64,000 nucleotides of DNA from Prorocentrum cordatum (taxonomy: Eukaryota > Sar > Dinophyceae > Prorocentrales > Prorocentraceae): positions 166,501-230,500 of the forward strand of contig CAUYUJ010016484.1 of NCBI GenBank assembly GCA_963575745.1, read 5' to 3'. A program made the translations under genes and the position numbers. This document shows, in pieces, positions 51,787-62,800 of this stretch; position 1 is the first letter of the stretch; every line of letters starts with the position of its first letter. Under the pieces are notes generated by a model. The model ran no database searches and had not been told where the DNA came from. It saw nothing but the letters and a program-made list of their open reading frames with translations.

Positions 51787-54429
51787 ATGACATCGGGTGG
51801 GGATGCATCGAGGATCTCTGTGATCCGGCGACAGAGCACAGCCGCGCAGCTGCTCTTGTTCAAGGCCAGAGCTGACGCATGCGCTAAGAAGGTCATTTCA
51901 GATGTGCGGTCAGCCAACGCCAGCTCCTGGAAGGATTGGGTCGACAAGGCCCTTGACAAAGGGGCCAAGGCTGCGCACAAGTTCATTAAGGAGCGCACCA
52001 AATGGGAGCCCGACACTGTGGTCATTGAGGGTAAGCTCACCGCCTCCGTGCAGAGTACCCTGGACACCTACCAAGCCAAGTTCGGGAAATTCTGGGAGCC
52101 CTCGGCCGAGCCCCTCCACAGGGACAACGTCCTCCACGAGCCCATCGGGATCCCCTCAGTGGAAGCTCTCAAGGACCTCTCCAAGAGTTACCCCAAGTCC
52201 TCCGCCGTTTCTCTCGATGGGTTCCACATGAGGCATCTCAGTATGTTAACGGACGAGGCCCTAGAGGCCTTCGCCAAACTCATCTACGTCTCCGAGGTGC
52301 TTGGGGAGCTGCCTGGGCAGCTCCAGTGGGTCCTGGTGGCCCTCCTCCGCAAAGTCACAGGCGGCTACAGGCCCATCGGCATCTTTCCCATGATGTACAG
52401 AATCACAGGCAAGCTGCGCCTCCATTTCGCCCAGGACTGGATTGCCAAGCACGATCACTCTTGGTTTGCCTGCGGCGCAGGCAGATCACCAGTCGACGTG
52501 GTATGGCGGCAGAGTCTCAGAGCTGAAGGGGCCGTCTCAGGAGGTGGGGCTTCTGCGGGCGTCCTCTGGGATATGGAGGCTTTCTTCGAGCGCTTCAAGA
52601 GAAGCAAATTGCGGGCCCGAGCGCTCGCTTTAGGTTTTCCTGAGACTCTGCTAGCATATCATCTCGCAGGGTACGGCTCTTGGAGACACATAGCGTGGAA
52701 GCGCTGTGTGGCCCAGCCTATTGCGGCCGCCAACGGCATAGTGGCAGGCTGCTCTTTCTGCATACTTTATGTCAGGATTTACTGTTTTGACGCCTTCCTG
52801 CGAATCACGTCGCTGCACGCGGCCGTCTATTTCGATTTCTATTTGGATGACCTGACCATCACCTGTCACGGCACCACGGTCAGGGTGCTCAAGCGTGTTG
52901 TCAGTGCCGCCAAGGAGCTTGCCCGACTCATCGAGATTGATTTAGAAGCCAGGATTGCGGTTCACAAAGGAGCCGTCGTTGCGTCGTCGGTGTCGTTAGC
53001 CAGGCTTCTCACCAGTGCCCTCGGGACTTCTGGGGGCAAGCTCCAAGCGGTCGCCACTAACTTAGGTTGTGATTTTACGGCGGGCAAGTCTTTCGGCTGC
53101 AATGGCGCTGCTGCTAAGCGCAGGGTCAGGCTCAGGACCGCGACGGTCAGAGGGCAACGCCTGCGTAAGCTTACCGCGACCGCGGGTCAACGATGTCGCA
53201 AGATTGTTACCACTGGGCTCCTTCCTGCTGGGGCTTTCGGGGCCGCCGTCGACGGGCTCAGCAACAAGTCCTTGTATAGGCTTCAATCTCTTGAGATTGC
53301 CCAGATCACTCCGTGTTCCTCTAAGAAATCCAGAAGCGCCGCCTTCGCCCTCACGGGGTCCAGGGCCGACCGCTGGGCCCTCGGGCCCGTCCTCAGGTGG
53401 GCCCAGGAAGTTTGGAACACTACGCTCGGCAAGTATGTGACCCCAGGGACCATAGGACTGCTCGAGCTAAAGGAGATTTATAACCACGTGCAGCCAGCAG
53501 GACATTTGAGTTATAACGCCGTGCGAGGACCACTCAGCGCGGCAGCTCACGCGCTTCAACGTATTGGCTGGAGTTTCACATCAGCGTTTACGCTGCAGGA
53601 CCACCTTGGCAGGACGGTCAGGCTCACTGACACCTCGCCGAGCCTGCTTTCCGACTTGCTTCACCAAGGATGCCAGAGGAGATGGGAAACCATAGCCGCT
53701 AAGAGCATACCCAGCCCAACCCCCATGAAGCGAGTGTGTTTTGACATTGCGCGTTCCCTGCTTTCCCCCAAAAGCAAGAAGTTACCCCCCAGGTTTAAGG
53801 CTATCCTCCAAACCCTTGTGGTCCAGGGTTGGTGGACCGAGGAGAAACTCGCTAATATAGGCTATGATGTGCCCAATGAGTGCCCACTCTGTAAAGCCTT
53901 CGGGGACACCATTCACCACCGTCTTTTCTCTTGTCAGCATCCAGAGGTAGTCGCCCTCAGGACAGAGCTGCTGCCGCCAGACGTTCTGCAGGCCGCGCTG
54001 GAGGCGCCAGAGAACAGCCCCCTGTACTGCTTCGGTCTTTTCGAGCATCCAGGGGAGCAGCACGATGATTTTCCGCTGCCCAGGGAGAAGCCCATCGTTC
54101 GATTTGTCAGACACGACGGACAGCCAGACACGGTACCGCACTTTGGGGGGCTCACGGGAACCGACGGGTCGTGCACCAAGACAGGCATTGCGGAGTTAGA
54201 CAGAGCGACGTTTTCGGCAGTGGCTTACAGTACCGACGGGGCCCCAGAGGCCTCCTTTTATGGCGCTGTTGCTGCCAACCTCCCCCAGACTTCTCAGGCT
54301 GGGGAGCACATGGGCTTCCTGGTGCTCCAGGAAGCCCTCACCAAACCTTCCAAGGTCTGGGTGGACTGCAAAGCGGTCCTTGATCAGCACACGCTAGGCC
54401 ACTGCCGACACGTCTCAGCAGTAAGCTAA
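51787..54429 (+). CDS. reverse transcriptase with zinc finger and partial RNase H
   Basis: 880 codons without a stop. About residues 40-80 (WKDWVDKAL..AAHKFIK) match the pre-RT linker of LINE-like polyproteins. RT motifs: ALLRKVTGGYRPIGIF (185-200), motif A LWDMEAFFERF (Asp 262), motif B ANGIVAGCSFC (315-325) and motif C FYLDD (351-355). A Cys/His finger follows: CPLC at 699-702, HH at 710-711, C716, H718. RNase H begins with GTDGSC (Asp 793), Glu 840 and Asp 860; the frame then ends. The ATG is simply the first one after the GA tract. The original protein must have started further upstream, so this is a 5'-truncated remnant, although its RT motifs are intact. Confidence 0.8.
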   Translation: MTSGGDASRISVIRRQSTAAQLLLFKARADACAKKVISDVRSANASSWKDWVDKALDKGAKAAHKFIKERTKWEPDTVVIEGKLTASVQSTLDTYQAKFGKFWEPSAEPLHRDNVLHEPIGIPSVEALKDLSKSYPKSSAVSLDGFHMRHLSMLTDEALEAFAKLIYVSEVLGELPGQLQWVLVALLRKVTGGYRPIGIFPMMYRITGKLRLHFAQDWIAKHDHSWFACGAGRSPVDVVWRQSLRAEGAVSGGGASAGVLWDMEAFFERFKRSKLRARALALGFPETLLAYHLAGYGSWRHIAWKRCVAQPIAAANGIVAGCSFCILYVRIYCFDAFLRITSLHAAVYFDFYLDDLTITCHGTTVRVLKRVVSAAKELARLIEIDLEARIAVHKGAVVASSVSLARLLTSALGTSGGKLQAVATNLGCDFTAGKSFGCNGAAAKRRVRLRTATVRGQRLRKLTATAGQRCRKIVTTGLLPAGAFGAAVDGLSNKSLYRLQSLEIAQITPCSSKKSRSAAFALTGSRADRWALGPVLRWAQEVWNTTLGKYVTPGTIGLLELKEIYNHVQPAGHLSYNAVRGPLSAAAHALQRIGWSFTSAFTLQDHLGRTVRLTDTSPSLLSDLLHQGCQRRWETIAAKSIPSPTPMKRVCFDIARSLLSPKSKKLPPRFKAILQTLVVQGWWTEEKLANIGYDVPNECPLCKAFGDTIHHRLFSCQHPEVVALRTELLPPDVLQAALEAPENSPLYCFGLFEHPGEQHDDFPLPREKPIVRFVRHDGQPDTVPHFGGLTGTDGSCTKTGIAELDRATFSAVAYSTDGAPEASFYGAVAANLPQTSQAGEHMGFLVLQEALTKPSKVWVDCKAVLDQHTLGHCRHVSAVS

Positions 54430-55349
54430 AGTACTCAGGCCTGCACAAGCTAGCGCTTGCGCGGGACAGCAGACACCTCCTCGAGACGGCCTCCAAGGTC
54501 AAGAGCCATCAGAATGTGAACTCATTGGCTGGTGAGGCCAGACTCGCTGCCGAGATCAACACAGCAGCGGACAAGATGGCGAAGGCAGCAATGGACTGCC
54601 ACCCAAGTTTCAACCCGACAGCGCTGCAGGAGTTGCAGCGCAAGATAGAGGCCGCTCGAGCGATTGGTTTATACGCGCCCAGAATTCTCGCCCTTTGCCA
54701 GCGCAATAGGCACAAATGTGAGAGAGCCGCTCTGCCCTGTAAGGTTCAGGCCACCATCGTCGTGCACGACTGGGAGGTTCTTCAGGGGCCGATACCGTAC
54801 AGGTGCAGAGCATGTTTTACGTACGCCCGATCTTATAAGGCAGCCGTAGCACGTGAGAGACAAGCATGCCAGCCTCTGGCTAGCGCATTCAGGCGCGGCC
54901 TTGAAGGCATCCACGCCAGCCACCAGATGGCAATAGCGCATTTTGCCGTGCCAGTTGTCTTTTGCTTAGTTTGTGGGCGCTACGCCCAGTATGCTTTCAG
55001 AGGCTTGCCAGCCACGTGTCCTGGACGCCCTCCCAAGAGTGGCGGACGTGCGAACATCAGAAATCGTCTTCTGGCTGGCAAGCATCCAAGGTTTTCAGAT
55101 TTTGCTTCAGAGTCCGAGCGGTACAACACCGCAGAAATTCAAAGGCAGCAGCGGGCGCAGCGTGAACTCACAGCAGCGCGCGCTGCGATGCCACTCCCGA
55201 GTCAGCCGCACCCACGCTCGGAGCCTCGCCCACAGAGGTTCGAGGCTGGTCGAGGGCGCCAGCAGCTTTCCAGCAGGCGCCCAGAGGAGGATGGGGAACT
55301 CATCCCTCCTGTGGGTTTCGGCGAGGACGACTCGGGATCCTCGGACTAG
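54424..55349 (+). pseudogene. RNase H C-terminal part and zinc-finger tail of element 2
   Basis: In the -1 frame relative to the RT the sequence continues directly: SGLHKLALARDSRHLLET, ASKVKSHQNVNS (the His-containing loop), then INTAADKMAKAA with the last RNase H Asp. A tail follows with PYRCRACFTYARSY, FCLVCGRYAQYAFR and RNRLLAGKHPRFS, ending RPEEDGELIPPVGF and a stop at 55349. An ATG at 54516 exists but lies inside the RNase H domain. The simplest reading is a one-base indel near 54410-54430; programmed frameshifting is a weaker alternative. Confidence 0.75.
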
Positions 55350-55709
55350 GCCCCCGTCCAAGGCCCACCGCCACCTCGGCGGTGCTGCGCGCTTGTGAGG
55401 GGCCACCCGCCCGACGGTCTTTGCCCTGGGTCTCCGCCACTGGCACGCCCAGGCACCGTCGGGCCACCCCACCTGGAGGGTGACTGGCCAGAGCTGCTTG
55501 CGTATGGCCCGAGTATGGAAAAAAAATAACATCGGGCGAGGACACATCGCGGATCTCGGATATCCAGCGGCTCTGGAGGATGTCCCCGGCGCCGCGGCCT
55601 TCTCAAAGCGTTCCGCAACGCTCTGGCGTTCCAGAACGTGCTGGAAATGAATCGATCCTCGTCCTAGATCCGTCCGAGACAGGCAGCAGGTGGGGGGAGT
55701 CGGGGGCGG
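55350..55709. other. probable 3' flank of element 2
   Basis: 55526-55558 (ATAACATCGGGCGAGGACAC...) resembles 51787-51819 at about 27 of 33 positions. Otherwise no feature, and no poly(A) beyond a short A run at 55518-55527. Confidence 0.35.
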
Positions 55710-55867
55710 CAAAGAGGGGGGGCGTCCAAGGGGAGGGGCGCAAATCATACCCAGCGGCATGTGCGCGGCCCAGGGGGGGGTGCCAGGGACGTATTGAACT
55801 GAGAAGACGCGCCATGAAATCCCGGAAGATCTCATGGCCTACGCCATGATATCCACACACCCCGAGT
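55710..55867 (+). repeat. diverged copy of the 424-bp repeat (GC-rich half)
   Basis: GGGGGGCGTCCAAGGGGA, GTGCGCGGCCCAGGG, GCCAGGGACGTATTGAA and GATCTCATGGCCTACGCCAT align with 1-1660 in the same orientation. A single copy, not tandem. Confidence 0.75.
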
Positions 55868-58228
55868 CATCAGCCCCCTATTATCCTCCCCCGAGGGAAG
55901 GGAAAGAGAGGGGGGGCCCGGAACGCGGAAGAAAGAGGGAGCAGGAGGGAACGGGGGGAGTCCATCCTCGATAGGGGTGCGTCCGAATAGCCCCCTTGGG
56001 GTGTATCCCGAGGTTCCCCTTCTTTTCTGAGCGGCTTCATTCTCAATCGAAAGGTCGGGGGTTGGGGAACAAATCGCCTGTGAGTGGGTGGGGGGGCGGG
56101 AATGCGAAGGAGGGGGGAGCAGATGGAACCGGGGGGCGGGCGGGCGACGCGGGACGAGCCAGAGGGGCCTGGAGGCCGTGTTCCACGTCCCCCCCCATAA
56201 GTCCAAGTCTCGTAGAGGGCTTAACGACTTCTGCCGTCCTTCAATTTGCGCTGGAACGGCAGCGATTTGCCCCAACATTTCCCAAGACATCTCTGGATTT
56301 CTTTGGATGTACCTGGGTTTGCCCGCGTTTACCTGGATTGACCTTGATTTTCTGCCTCAACCTCGATTCATCCGGCTTGACTACAAGCCGATTGGCGGAA
56401 ATCGTCAAACCTTTGGGGACAATCCCCCTCTCTTGCTCCCCCGCCTTCCTCATCCATCCTTCCTCCTCGTGCTAAACACTGCTGGTCAACAACCGCTCAG
56501 CGAACTCATCGACGAACGACAGGTGATATTCCCTGGACAGCTCGCGAGGAAAGCGGGCAGCGACCCAGTGAGGCGATCGGTATGTGAAATAAGCAGGCAA
56601 TATCCGCTCCCAAACAAGCGATATGTTATGAGATGTCCCTGGAGAAGAGAGGATGTCTGCCGGGAGGGCGGTGTGGTGCTGACATGGGGTTAAGTTGTCC
56701 GCACAGGGCAACTCTGACCTTTGTGTTGTATCAGATTATCTGACTTGCTCACCGTCGAGTGCCTGGTGCAAGGAGACGGACCTTCTTTGACCTTCGCCGA
56801 GACCATCACTGGCGACTCGAGGCAAATGGAAGGGGATTCATTTGAGTGGCCGCCCTTCGCTTCCAATTGCACATGGCCGCCAACACTTACCAGGATTGGG
56901 TCGAAGGGCCTGGGCCACATTGGAAACGCATCGCATCCAGTTCGTCAAATACTGCTGCGCGCGGATTTGCGAACACGACTCTGTCAGTCAACGCAAAGCC
57001 ATCGGAACACGCTTCCTCCCAGCGAGGGGGACGAGTGGGCCTCTGCACGAGCGACGGTCTCGGGTTTCGCGCGGGGTGCAGCTCTTCTAGCCCCGCGCCA
57101 TGTCGGGGGCCGCTTGCAAGTATCGGGAACAAACAGAGTTGCGCGCGCGCTCCAACTCCTGTTCAGGGAGCACATGGACGACGAAAAAAATGCCTTGTGC
57201 GAGATGACGCAGCGACCTTGCGCGGCGGCTCACGCGGGTCGCCGGCGCGGCACGCCACGTTGGAGACGAATCTCCTTCCGAGCTCTTCTCAATATCACGA
57301 ATATGTCATCCTCCGAGCGAATGTACACGTCGATGCCCATAGCTTGCAACACTGCCGGCCTTTAACGGGAATACCTTCGCGCATGCATTGATGTGTTACG
57401 GATGTGATGCTATCCGTTCATATCCTGTCCTCGACTTGCCGCATGCCCACCCTGTAGCCTTGAGGGCAAATGTTCTCGCGCGTGTGCTCTTCGCCTTACG
57501 TCTTCCCCATGCGGCATGCAGATCGAATATGTTCATGTCGTTGTACTAGGCTGCCTGGACTAAAACAGTAGTTGATCCTGACAGACGCTGTGATCTAATG
57601 ATCAGGCTCCGTGCAAAGCAAAGAGGAACTCTGCAATCCCGCTGGTGTAAAGCCAGCCCACCTTCATCAAGCAGATCAGAGCTTCGCGTAGTCCTGGGCG
57701 CCGCTCTGCACTATCAGCGTTTCAACGCCTAGAGCCTCAACATCGCAGAGAGATGGAAGGGTGGATGACATGCTCCGCATGGGATGCAGAACTACTATAC
57801 AAAACTATTCTGCATGTGTTTGGGCACGGACTCGCGATTCATGACAAAATGATCACCAGCTGGCTCGTATTGACGCTCAACGGCTTCACGACGGATTCAT
57901 TCTTGCCATCTCCTATAGCGTTCACGCTTGAAGAACTCAAAACTGCCTGTTGTGTGCTTGCGTCGCACACATGATTCGTACCTCGCTCACACCTGTTCAA
58001 CGGTTGAGTCATCACAACAATTCATCGACGCTCGACTTAATATCAACTCGCAACTGGGCTCGCCACTAATGTACTCAAAAACCAGGGGTGGTACTTCCCA
58101 CAACGACGCTCGAAGGCCACAATTATCACGGAAAGCACACCACGTGCTGTCGGGCCAGCTCCGACCCGTGGCCTTGGACGCGCGGGTCCAGACCACACCT
58201 GGCCCATCGCACCCGAAGTTGCCCATTT
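55868..58228. other. low-copy region, no recognisable gene
   Basis: About 2.4 kb of moderate GC content without repeats found elsewhere in the window. Overlapping open frames of about 150-210 codons exist near 56.09-56.69 and 56.72-57.39 kb (for example AANTYQDWVEGPGPHWKR). None shows a motif or codon bias that I trust, and they compete on the same strand. If cellular exons exist in the window, this is one of the better places to look. Confidence 0.35.
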
Positions 58229-58391
58229 TTAAGGGGCCCTGAGAAACACAGATAAATAGGCACAAATAACAGAATTCCCCATATTTCCCCATATTTCCTG
58301 GGTTTTCGTCTTCCCCCCCACTTCCCATATTTCCCCACATGTTCCTGGGAGTCGACGATTCACTGTGTCTGTGTGTTCGTTCCCCCCCTGA
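58229..58391 (+). mobile_element. 163-bp mini-element (family 4), near TSD
   Basis: TTAAGGGGCCCTGAGAAACA to TTCCCCCCCTGA. Flanks CATTT and CATTC agree at four of five bases. Confidence 0.8.
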
Positions 58392-58481
58392 CATTCTTCT
58401 AGTTCGTAGTTTCCGAGGGAAATGATGGGGCCGGTTCTGCCCGCTTGCGCTTCGCCACGACTTCCTGGCCCAGCCCCTGGT

Positions 58482-58671
58482 CTTGGATGCTCGTTCTGGG
58501 GACCTTCCTGGAGCCACTCGCTTTGGGTCGACCCTGAGTCGAACCTGAGTCGACCCTGAGTCGAACCTGAGTCGAACTTGAGTCGAACTTGAGTCGAATT
58601 TGAGTCGAACTGGGGTCGAACAGATCCGTTCGGTGGGCTCCAGGAAGGTCCCCGAAACGAGCATCGAACTG
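58482..58671. repeat. inverted repeat enclosing an 11-bp minisatellite
   Basis: Arms at 58482-58521 (GCTCGTTCTGGGGACCTTCC...) and 58632-58671 (GGAAGGTCCCCGAAACGAGC...) are imperfect complements. Between them GTCGAACCTGA/GTCGACCCTGA repeats every 11 bp from 58527, about 8.5 units. It could fold into a stem with the minisatellite as loop. Confidence 0.8.
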
Positions 58672-59309
58672 GTCTGTCCTCCCTCGGCTGCGCGTCCCAC
58701 CTGGGAAGTGCTCCGTGGCCGGCGCCAATCCGGGCTGGACCTGAACGGTGTGTTCCGTGTTCCTTTTGTTTTCGCTGTTCCTCGTGTTGTCTTGAACTCG
58801 CCTTTGCTGCAGAACGATATCGAAACGAAAACGGCCCACAACATCGCCAGAACACCGTTTAGGTCCACCCCTGGTGCTGATTCCCACCCCTTAGGCATCC
58901 GAAGGATCCGTGATAGGCCTGGTTCAACCAACGCACTGTTCGGTACCACCAGATGTGATCTGGGAAAACACTGGAACCGATTGATGCAGGACTACTCCAA
59001 CTGCAAGAGAGTGCTGGACAAGATCTACATGGGGCAGACAATAATCCGAGAAACCTCGAGGCCAAAACTATGCGAATTCTGGACGGGAAAATCGACTGGC
59101 CACATCGACGCGCAAACGGAGAGCCCGACTCAGGGCTTCTCATCGACCACCGCCGGCCTTGAGAACCCGATGCGGGCAAGGTTTCTATCCATATCCACTG
59201 CGTCTTGGATATTCTGGGAAGGGGCGCCAGCAAGCGGAGGCGCAGGGGATGAAGCCAAACATCCAGCCACCAGATTGTCATCCATACCCACTGCGCCGCT
59301 GGTCTCTAG
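58672..59309. other. low-copy DNA
   Basis: Open plus-strand frame of mixed composition; no domain recognised. Confidence 0.35.
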
Positions 59310-59341
59310 TGAAGGGGCCCTGGGGCACACAAATAAACAAG
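59310..59341 (+). mobile_element. family 4 mini-element, 5' end fragment
   Basis: TGAAGGGGCCCTGGGGCACA then AAATAAACAAG; similarity stops there. Confidence 0.55.
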
Positions 59342-59612
59342 TGGCACGCGCGCCATGGCTCTTGCACAGAAGGGACGGTAAGGAGAAGGAGGTGAAGGAA
59401 GAGGGCGGGGAAGGGATACGGGGTGCGAGAAATCGGAAAAGGAGGGCCCAACGAGGGCCGCAAGATGGGCTTGACAGGGCGAGCTCGAGGAGGCCCCGCG
59501 AGAGGTCATCCAAGATTTCCAACATGCTCCCAGGAGGCCTCCAAGAAGCACCAACAAAAATCTACAGAGGATCCGAAGAACTCCCTGGGGGCCCGAAACG
59601 GAGGCGGAGGGG

Positions 59613-59785
59613 TCGGGGATGGACAGACCCCCCTTTAGTAAAACGTGGTTTCGTGAAAAACGACCTGAGGCCCAAACCTGGCGGGCGCAAGCATGGAACA
59701 TAACGGCCACGGCGCTTTCTCGAGAACCGAGAACGGACAATTCACGAATCGACGTGTCACTGTTGGGGGTTCTGTCCACCTCCGA
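59613..59785. mobile_element. 173-bp inverted-repeat element (family 8), copy 3
   Basis: TCGGGGATGGACAGACCCCC to GGGGGTTCTGTCCACCTCCGA, full family core. TSD unclear. Confidence 0.8.
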
Positions 59786-59854
59786 GTGAAGGGGCGGGCG
59801 GGGGTTACACGGGGCCGCCGGGGAAGATGGAGACAATGGAGCAGCGGAGGGGGC

Positions 59855-62800
59855 GGGGCGCTCCGTGCGACACGGATTTAAAGTGGTCGGGGCACGGGGG
59901 GGGCGCTGAGCTGGGCGGGCGTTCCACTGGGCCACTGGGGAACGCCGGGGCGAAAAGGGATGGTCGGGTCGGGCGAAAGGGGGGGATAGCAAAGGGGGGG
60001 GGTTTCAGGATCAGCTCGCGTAGCTGATTTTCCCGGCGCCTCCCGGCGCCGGGGGCGGCCATGTATCGAGGAATGGGCCCATCGGTGAGGCCGCAACCAG
60101 CCGCATGCAGCAAATTTCGTAAACCCCCTTTTCCCAATCCCCCCCTTTCGTCCGGCCCGAGATGGGGGGCGGGAAGGAGGGGCGCGGTGCGACGCGGAAT
60201 ATAATGATCGGTGCGGAGGGGGCACTTGGCGGAGGTTCCACTGGGTCGCTGGGGAACGCTGGGGCGGGGGAGAAGGTGGCGGGGGGAGGAAAAGGGGTGC
60301 GGCGGGGCAGAGCGCGACGTGACGCGGAACAACATGGTGGGGGTGGAGGGGTGGGGGTACTGGCCGGGGGTTCCACTGGGCCGCTGGGGAACGCTGGGGC
60401 GGGGGGAGAAGGGGGAAAGGTGCGGCGGACCGCTGGGGGGGGGTGGAGGGGGAGGGCGCGGTGCGCGCGGAATAAAACTGTCGGGGCTGAGGGGGCACTT
60501 GACGAGGGTTCCACTTGGGCCGCTGGGGAACGGTGGTCGCAAGGGCGAGGGGGGCGGGGAAAGGGGGCGCGCGGTGCGACGCGGAATAAACATGTCGGGG
60601 AGCAAGGGGCGCCGGCGGCAGTTCCACTGGGCCGCTGGAGAACGCTGGGGATGGGGGGAGGGGGCGGGGAAGGGTGGCGCGGTACGACGCGTGATCAATT
60701 TGTTGGAGCGGTGCGCCGCTTGGGGAATGCTGGGGCGGGTTGGCATGGGTTTCGGGGAAAGGGGGGGAGGGGCAGGAGGGGGGCAGGAAGGGGGTGTGGG
60801 GGGGTGCTATGCGGAGTGAAATGATTTGGGCGGAGAGGGCATTGGGCGGAGGTTCCATTGGGCCGCTGGGGAACGCTGGGGAGGGGTCGGAGGGGGGGCG
60901 GGGAGGGGGGGGGCGCGGTGCGACGCTGAATAAAACGGCCAGGGCGGAGGGGGCATTCGGCGGAATTTCCGCTAGAAACGTTGGGGGGGGTAGGAGGGGG
61001 GGCCCGGTGCGACGCGGAATCTAGTGGTCGGGGCGGGGGGACTCTTGGCCAGGTTCCACCGGGCCGCTGGGGAACGCTGGGGGAATGTAGGAGAAGGGCG
61101 GGCAGGGGTGGGGGGCGCGGTGCAACGCGGAATGACATGGTCGGGGCAGGGGGCACTGGGCGGAGGTTCGACTGTGCCGCTGGGGAACGATGGGGAGGGG
61201 TAGGACGGGGGCGTGAAGGAGGGGGGGGCGCGGTGCGACGCTGAATAAAATTGTCGCGGCGGGGGGGGGACCGTCGGCGGAGGTTCCACGGGGCCGCTGG
61301 GGAACGCTGGGACAGGTAGGGGAGGGGGGCGGGGAGGTAAGGGGGGCGCGGTGCGACGCGGAGTAGCATGGACAGGGCGGAGGGACATTGGGCGGAGGTT
61401 CCACTGGGCCATTGGGAAAGGCGGAAGAGAAGTAGGACGGGGTGGGGGTGCGGTGCGACGCGGGATAAAATGGCCGGGGCAGAGAGGGCACGAGGCGGAG
61501 GTTCAACTGTGCTGCTGGTGAACGCTCTGGAGGGGCAGGACGGGGGCGGGCAGGGGGGGGGCGCGGTGCGACGTGGAATAAAATAGTCGGGCCGGAGGGG
61601 GCACTGGGGGAGGTTCCACTGGACCACTGGGGAACGCTGGAGAGGAATAGGAGGGGGGCGGGGAAGCGGGGGGCGCGGTGCGACGCGAAATAAAATAGTC
61701 GGGGTGGAGGGGGCACGGGGCGGAAGTTCCATTGGGCCGCTGGGGAACGCTGGGGACGGGCGGGAGGGGGGCGGTGAGGGGGGGATGCGGCGCGACGCGG
61801 AATATAATGGTCGGGGCAGAGGGGGCACTGGACGGAGGTTCCACTGGGCCGCTGAGGAGGGGTAGGAGGGGGGCGGGAAGGGGGAGTGCGGTGCGACGCG
61901 GAATAAGCTGGTCGGAGCTCGAGATACCCTGTGCAAGAAAAAAATCGGGGAACAGGGCCACGGGGCGGGCGCCCACTGGGGCGCTGGGGACGCGGGGGGG
62001 AGGGGGGAGGTGTGCGTCGCGACGCGAAGTAAAATGCTCGGGGCGGGGGGGGCACGGGGCGGAGATCCCACTGGGGCGCGGTGTACGCGGGGGGGCTCGG
62101 GGCAGAGGGCCACGGGATAAAAGGGGTCCCACTCTGGCGCTGGGGACGCGTGGGAAGGGGGGGGAAGCGGTGTGCGTCCCGACGCGGAATAAAGTTGCCG
62201 AGGCGGAGGGGGCACTGGGCGGGGCTCGGGCCGAGTGGGGCGCTGGGGACGCGGGGAGGGAGGTGGAGGAGGTGGTGTGCGTCGCGGCGCAGAAGAAAAC
62301 GTTCGTGGCGGAGGGGGCTGTGGGCGGGGCTCCTACTGGGCCGCTGGGGATGCGGGGGGGCTCGGGGTGACGACTGGGCTGGGCTCCAACCAGGGCGTTG
62401 CGGACGCGGGGGGGAGGTGGGGGAGGTGGTGTGCGTCGCGACGCGGAATAAAGTGGTCGGGGCGGAGGGGGCACTCGGCGGGGCTTGGGGCAGAGGGCCA
62501 CGGGGCGGGGGTCCAACTGTGGCGCTGGGGACGGGGGGGGGAGGTGGCGTGCGTCGCGACGCGGAATAAGTTGTGCAGGGCGGAGGGGGCACGGGGCGGA
62601 ACCCTCACTGGGGCGCTGGGGACGAGGGGAGGGAGGTGGGGAGGTGGTGTGCGTGCGACGCGGGATAAAGCGTTCGTGGCGGAGGGGGGGGTGGGCGGGG
62701 CTCCCTCTGGGGCGCTGGGGGCGCGGCGGGGATCGGGGCAAAGAGCCACGGGGCGGGTGTCCCACTCTGGCGCTAGGGACGCGGGGGGGGGGATCGGGGG

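Larger units (their letters stand above)
51787..55349 (+). mobile_element. element 2: 5'-truncated non-LTR retrotransposon
   Basis: About 3.56 kb carrying RT, zinc finger, RNase H and C-terminal finger in the same order as element 1, but without SL, zinc ribbon or endonuclease. Loss of the 5' half is usual for LINEs copied by target-primed reverse transcription. One frame change within RNase H is the only visible lesion. Motifs differ from element 1 (FYLDD against FVDD), so they are different subfamilies. A near-repeat of the first ~33 bp lies at 55526. Confidence 0.8.

Noticed and set aside
54412-54431. Tiny GTAAG...CAG intron explaining the end of the 880-codon frame
   Set aside because: The 18-bp GT-AG segment keeps the original frame and leads straight to another stop; it does not restore RNase H.
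59440-59600. Possible further phased array near 59.45-59.6 kb
   Set aside because: Only a few AAGATGGGC/CCAAGAAGC words, spacing too irregular to support.
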